64,000 nucleotides of DNA from Favolaschia claudopus (Eukaryota > Basidiomycota > Agaricomycetes > Agaricales > Mycenaceae): contig JAWWNJ010000034.1 in assembly GCA_037176885.1 (NCBI GenBank), positions 62,001 to 126,000 of the forward strand, written 5' to 3'. The translations under genes were made by a program, and so were the position numbers. Below, one piece after another: positions 59,188 through 64,000 of this stretch. The notes beneath the pieces were generated by a model. It was not told the DNA's origin, did not search any database, and was given only the letters and a program-made list of their open reading frames with translations. Positions within the stretch are counted from its first letter, which is position 1. Each line of letters opens with the position of its first letter.

Positions 59188-61069
59188 TCAAGGCTCGTAC
59201 AGTGGCGGTGCGGCCTGCGAAGCTCGACTCCCCGACGCTGGCTCTTCTTCCTCGAGTCGATTAGTTTGGACCACACGCGCAACATCTTTCTCTCTATACG
59301 CCGGCGCCGCCGATACGCGTCTTTCCTCCGCTCCGCGCCGAAACAGCGCCTCTGCGGATTTTTCGTCCAGTTTGGGTGCAAGAGGCGTGGTGAGCCCCGA
59401 GGGTGTCAATGTACTCAATGTACTTGGCGATAAAGGAGACCGACGTGCGCTACTCGATGCCGGTACAGAGTCGGCCTCCAGAGATGGAGCCCCACGTTCC
59501 GCCTGCGCAAAAACCGCGGAGAAGGGATGAATACCCACGAGCGAAGGTGTAGTCCAGCCGTATCCTAAGACTCCTCCTCCATTTTCATTCCCATGGACTG
59601 TCTCCTCATCGTAAGAATACACTGACCCATCCGACGACGTCCGCTGCGACTTTGTGATCGTCCACGGCGTCCCGGGCGTCACAGGCGGAGGCGGAGAAGG
59701 GGTGAGCGGGAGCGGGGTGGTTGGGGCGGGAGATGTTGGGTAGGCCATAGTGCTGGCGGCGTAAGAAGACTTCGAGGAAGAAAAAGGGGGAAGGTGGTGC
59801 GTTGCTCCGGGGGGCATAGGGAATTCGAGGATCTGCGGTGAGGGGGTTGGGACGAATGGAGGGGTGGTTGCGAGTGGGGAGCGCGGGATGCGGCGCGGTG
59901 AGGCGGCGGGCGCCATCGGAGACCTTGAAGGCGCAGAGGAGGAGGAGGGAGAGATTGGTGAATATTGCTGTTGCATTGGCATTGATGGACTCGGGGAGCC
60001 AGTCTGCGAGCGAGGGATGGTGTTCATGGTTGCGGGATGAGAGTGAGTTCTTTGCTGGGGAAAAGGCGTGAGTCTATCTCTCGATGATCGTGACGAGATA
60101 TCAATATGCTGCTTCTGCTGAAGCTCTTCTTCCTCCCTGCGTCGCCGACCCCGTCGATAGCGAATGCACATCAGCAACACGAGGACGACGACAGCGACGA
60201 CTGCTGCGACGAATACGCTGGCGATTATGATGGAGCGTTTGGTTTCGGCTGAGTGGCCGGTTGCCGCAGACTCCGATGGGGAGGTATTGGGACCGTCGGA
60301 TGAAAGAGAGGGTGGTTGATTCGCTGCGTTGATCGGTGGGTTGGTGTATAGTGGTAGAACGGATTCAACGGAAAGGGGCGCGGGGATGGGGGTGATGGAG
60401 GGACTTGGGGTGCGGGTAGATGATGATAATGATAATGCTGGCGAGGTTGGAGGGATTGTGGGCGAGGCGAATAAAGATGACGAGGACGAAGGCGAAGGCG
60501 CAGTTGAACTTGATGAAAATGAAGGTCGTTCGAATTCGTCGTTTGTACTTGGTGTGGAAGGGAGGGACAAGCTACCGCTCTCCCCTGTGTTCAAATTCGT
60601 TACTGACGCGAGCCCCGCAAAATTTGCATTATCCAGCTCCGTAGTGGTGGATCTAACAGAGAGAATAAAAACAAACCAACAATCAATGAATCAATTATTT
60701 CTCTCAGCCCAAACGAAACAGCGACGTACATCAACCCATCCGAAAAAGCGAGCCGTGCTCCCTTTGTGTCTAATGGAAAATCGTTTCAGTTGATGTTATT
60801 CAAAAAAGAAAAACTAGCGGTGAATCTCACTCACCTGAAGCCGCAAACGAAGCGGAAGCCGTCGGATTGGGTGTGAATTGGGTTGAGCTATTACCACCAC
60901 TACGGCTGCTGCTTCCGTCCGAGCTCGTAGTCCAGTTGCCAGAATACGTTACGGAGGAGTCGGTAGAGGTTAACTTTAGGTCGTTTTGTAAAGCTGGAAC
61001 GGTGATGGGGAAAGAAACCGAAGAGGCGGGGAAGAAAGGAAAGAGGAAGAGGAATGAGGCTGGTCTCAT
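59188..61069 (-). CDS. Single-pass Ser/Thr-rich membrane protein with C-terminal PPxY
   Basis: Two exons, 61069-60831 and 60652-59188, 567 residues. The ATG at 61069 (MRPASFLFLFPFFPASSVSF) gives a signal peptide; an upstream open frame is ignored. The donor at 60830 (gtgaga), not the one four bases earlier, keeps the frame (AASGE joined to STTTELDNANF). The outer part of about 210 residues is Ser/Thr/Pro-rich and probably O-glycosylated. One membrane helix (SIIIASVFVAAVVAVVVLVL) is followed by a basic stop-transfer (RYRRGRRRR). The cytoplasmic tail of about 290 residues is disordered and Pro/Ser-rich, and ends APPLYEP, a PPxY motif of the type bound by WW-domain ubiquitin ligases (Nedd4/Rsp5). 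It resembles fungal wall-stress sensors in layout, but no WSC domain is present. Confidence 0.82.
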
Positions 61070-63450
61070 CGCACTGAGAGACGAAAAAGACGAAGACGAT
61101 GAGAAGAAGAAGAAGTGAAAACGAAAGGAAGGGAAGGAAAGCCAGCGTGGGACCCTGTCGTCCTCCTCAGATGGATGCGATACAAAGACTCGGAGGTGAC
61201 AGGTTGATACATACACCATACACCAAAGCGCCCATCGAGAGTCTGTGTCTGTCAGTCCATCCGTCAGTCAATGTTAAGGTTGATGGATGGATGTATGCAT
61301 ACTGTTGTTGTGGCATGCGGACCCGTCGAGGAAGTGACTGAACAGGGCCGCCTGCGACGGGCAGACATTGCCGCGCGCGTTGAGTCGGCATAGGTTTACT
61401 GCAGATTCGAGCACCGACGAGGTTGTCAATTATGAGTCAAAATGACAGCGTCCGAGGGGCGGTTTTGCTTCAAATGTATAAAGCTGAAGCCATTATTGTC
61501 AGATAAAGTCCAGATTCCTTTGTAGTAACTCAGAAATGGAGGGCAAACGGCGTCGGTGAATTCGAAAAGCGATTTTAAAGAAAAGAAAGTTTCGCCGTGA
61601 ATTTTGAGGGGTTGAGAGTCAAGAAGCGACTCTGACTCAAATTGACTCCGGCGTGGATAGAGTATAGCCAGGCAGACAAGCGAAAGCCAGCGTATCAAGA
61701 TTGACTGGTCAGTTTCGAGGGCATGCCCGTGGTAGGCGCAACATGGTGGTGGTACGAAAGAAAGACAGATGCGGAGATCGAATCGCATTCAAATTCAGAC
61801 TCCGATCGAGTCTCATCCCAGACTTCCTACTATCTTTTGATTCTTTTCTTCCACCAAGTACCTCTTCGCCCAACGTCCTCCCCGACAACGAAACTACAAG
61901 AAAAAACATGATTCATCGGCGATCGCACTCCAAAAACAACTCCGCGAAAACGTCGACCAAGCTCTCCCCCGACTTCGTCAAGACAGCCACATATCGGGGC
62001 GAAGGGGGCTCGGAGGAAGCGCACATACATATGCTAGAAAAAGTCGTCAGACGAGCGGGAGAGTAGAGTAAGTACGCGGGACGATACAATACACAATATT
62101 AGTACAATACACGATACTTACAATACACTGACGATACAATACAAGATGTGAGACGAGGAGGGGCGCGGTTCACCGAAAGTCAGCCCCTGCACAAACAGGA
62201 CACGACCGGTCGCGTGGGCGGGGCGAAAAACGAATGCCACCACGACGGCAGAAGGGGAAGGATGCAATGAAGGCTGCGATACGACGTGTCACCAAGGTCG
62301 CTCGGGAGGAGACCGCTCCTGGGTATGCGTATACCCGCCGCCGCACCCCGCCTTCTCCTTCCTCTCCTCTCCTCTTCTCCACTCCAACCGCACCCCCCGC
62401 ACACGCACACCCTCTCCTCACTCCCCCACAGCCATTATCCCTATCCCCTCCCCCTTCTCCTTCTCCTTCGCCTCCACCCCCTCCCACCCGTCCCGCCTCC
62501 TTTCCGACCATCATGACGTAGAATCCCCCCTTCCCCCCGCCCCCGATTCGGTAAAAGATCCCTCTCAGAGGACGGGTTGGGCTCCTCTCCTCCCCAAACG
62601 CACTCCCGCGCCTCCACTCATCCATGTTCCCTCTTGAAGCTCCCAAAAGGTGAGGCGGGAGGGTGGAGCCGGGGGTGCGGCAGGGAGGCGAGGAGGGTGG
62701 GTAGGCATTCCAGTGCGCAAGAGGAGGAGGTATCGGAGGAGAGAAGACACTGAGAGGAGGGTAAGGTAGGTATTCGGTGCGCAAGAAGAGGAGGGGAGTG
62801 AGTATTCCGCGAGAAGAAGAAGGATACGTGCTCGGTAAGAAGAAGGAAGCGGAACGAAAGGAGGGACGAGAGGAAGGAAGAGGTGAGGTGGCTACGCGCA
62901 AAAGCGGAGGAGATGAGCCGATAGGTATTCAAGAAAGAGGGTGCGGCTGGGGAAGGGTAGGTAGAGTAGGGATTCGGCGCGCGAAAGAAGAGGGAGCGTG
63001 CGGCATGCGAGGACGAGATGAAGGTACTTATGTCAATGCCAATGCCAATCCAGCGCGCAAAAGGAGCTTGTAAAAGCCATGGGTACCACCGTTGACGTCG
63101 AGGATGCGGATGCGCCCTCCTCCTCCCCGCCCCAACGCTCACCTCCCCACCCCCCTTCCAACCCCCCTCCCCCTTACAAACCCCACACGTATACCCCGCC
63201 CTCTCCTGCGGCCCATCCAGCACCTCCACCATCCGATCCAGGAATCTGCATCTCCCTCTACTAAACCCGAAAGACAAGCTCGAGACGCTCTCCCGCCCCG
63301 CACCGCCAGCAGGGCATGCCGCCGGGGGGGGGGCAGGGGATGCGATGGAGCCGATGGGGGGAGGGGGAGGGGGTAGAGTTGGGGACTTGGGTTTTGTGGT
63401 GGGAAAGAGGAGGGTTGTGAATGCGAGTGTGATTGTGGATGAGAAGAATG
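61070..63450. other. Gene-poor, low-complexity region
   Basis: A plus-strand frame at 61701-62066 contains a short basic peptide (MIHRRSHSKNNSAKTS...) that could be a small gene, but I cannot support it. From 62300 to 63400 both strands are strongly purine/pyrimidine-biased, which gives very long stop-free frames that are composition artefacts. On the minus strand, 63240-63340 encodes CxxC-type fragments (GGMPCWR, YTCGVCKGEG) in broken frames, which may belong to the gene at 63451-64000. Confidence 0.4.
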
Positions 63451-64000
63451 CTAGCCGTTCAGATGCGATAACGGCTTGTGGAACGTCGTCGCAAAAGAAT
63501 GATTCGCGCTTGCCGTGGTTGTCGTCATACTCGATCCCCTGGACGAAGGCGCGTAGGTCACAGCCCCCGCATACGGCCTTGCGTACCGATCCGAGCAGCG
63601 GTAGCACGGTCTGAGGGAGTCGGCGTTTTTGGAGCCTGTGTTGTTGCCTGCGAAGCGTCGAGGTCAGCGTCGTCGTCGCGACATCGAGGGAAAGAAACGA
63701 AAGAAGGAAACGGAGGATGGGTGGAGGAAATAAAGGAGGAGGAGGAAAGGTGGACGCACACTTATGACACTCATGATGCTTCGGGTGGACTAGCATATTG
63801 CCGTTGAGGAGGAGCGGGTGGCCTGCGGTGGGGTTGGTTGTTGGGCGGCGGTCGTCTGGGGTTATAATTCCTCCTTCCGCTCCGCCATTTCCTCCACCGC
63901 CGCCTCCTTCACCCGGTCCACCCTGCTGCGATTGGGTCGGATGCCTCGGCGGCGGCGGCGACGGGTACCTCGCACTCGCACCCGCATCACCGGGCACCGT
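63451..64000 (-). CDS. CxxC-rich zinc-ribbon-like protein, 5' part outside window
   Basis: Partial: the 5' end runs past the right edge. The visible exon (to 63760) encodes a Pro/Gly-rich stretch and LLLNGNMLVHPKHHECHKC. It joins across an intron (donor gtgcgt, acceptor at 63648) to NNTGSKNADSLRPCYRCSDR and YARPYAGAVTYAPSS, ending SHLNG with a TAG at 63451. The pattern CxxC...CxxC with ARPYAG fits a fungal family with a treble-clef or ribbon-like zinc site that I know only as uncharacterised. The same frame continues past the TAG as HSSHPQSHSHSQPSS. After a run of ten C on the minus strand, a second Cys pair (PCWR, CGVC) appears in another frame. The real gene may therefore be longer, and the stop may be a lesion, an intron or an error. 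Confidence 0.6.

Noticed and set aside
62618..63997. 459-codon stop-free minus frame near the right end
   Set aside because: It ignores the clear intron after HECHKC and arises from strand composition bias (GC- and purine-skewed DNA). Only the first exon of it is used.
1..64000. tRNA, rRNA, CRISPR array or intact transposase/reverse transcriptase
   Set aside because: No tRNA A/B-box layout, no regularly spaced identical repeats, and no DDE, YxDD or integrase motifs were seen on either strand.

Overview
The window looks like nuclear DNA of an agaricomycete (mushroom-forming basidiomycete). It has protein-coding genes on both strands. The genes are cut by many short GT-AG introns of about 45-75 nt, with donors such as GTACGT, GTGCGT and GTAAGT. 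The gene families are ones expanded in Agaricomycetes: DUF6534-like seven-helix membrane proteins, MYND-finger proteins, F-box proteins, P450s, and a GH5 endoglucanase with an N-terminal CBM1. I saw no operons, CRISPR arrays, rRNA, tRNA or intact transposon. Exon boundaries were read by eye from splice motifs and reading-frame continuity, so they are proposals.

Layout. 1-3.6 kb: a gene-poor stretch with three diverged copies of a short unit. 3.6-5.0 kb (-): a DUF6534-like membrane protein. 6.7-11.0 kb (+): two tandem MYND-finger paralogues, the first with a one-base frame break. 11-14.4 kb: gene-poor, with a diverged tandem duplication. 14.5-15.8 kb (+): a Kre9/KNH-like Ser/Thr-rich, probably GPI-anchored surface protein. 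16.1-23.1 kb (-): an F-box protein, a type-B carboxylesterase with two probable lesions, and a half-size ABC transporter. 23.1-27.7 kb: gene-poor, with a degenerate repeat array and a distant 23-nt inverted repeat. 27.8-29.7 kb (-): a class V aminotransferase / MoCo-sulfurase-like protein. 31.5-31.8 kb (+): a small secreted protein of 78 residues. 32.2-35.2 kb: two F-box paralogues arranged tail to tail as an inverted duplication. 36.0-44.0 kb (+): a ten-exon gene for a disordered protein of about 2,218 residues. 44.6-50.9 kb: two divergent cytochrome P450 genes. 51.6-53.4 kb (+): an F-box/leucine-rich-type protein. 55.0-56.3 kb (+): a second DUF6534-like protein. 56.7-58.7 kb (+): the GH5-CBM1 endoglucanase with two microexons. 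59.2-61.1 kb (-): a single-pass Ser/Thr-rich membrane protein ending in a PPxY motif. 63.5-64.0 kb (-): the 3' part of a CxxC-rich protein that runs off the window.

Functional links are loose, as expected for fungal accessory DNA. The P450 pair, ABC transporter and esterase could all handle small molecules, but they are not clustered tightly enough to call a biosynthetic cluster. I found no convincing new multi-gene system. The strongest unusual signals are gene-structure ones: a 9-nt microexon encoding the catalytic Met-Asn-Glu of the cellulase, a GC-AG intron shared by the inverted F-box pair with the start codon lost in one member, an esterase donor-site change at the catalytic GESAG elbow, a duplicated exon end plus donor inside a 953-nt intron of the giant gene, and the degenerate repeat array at 24.6-26.4 kb.
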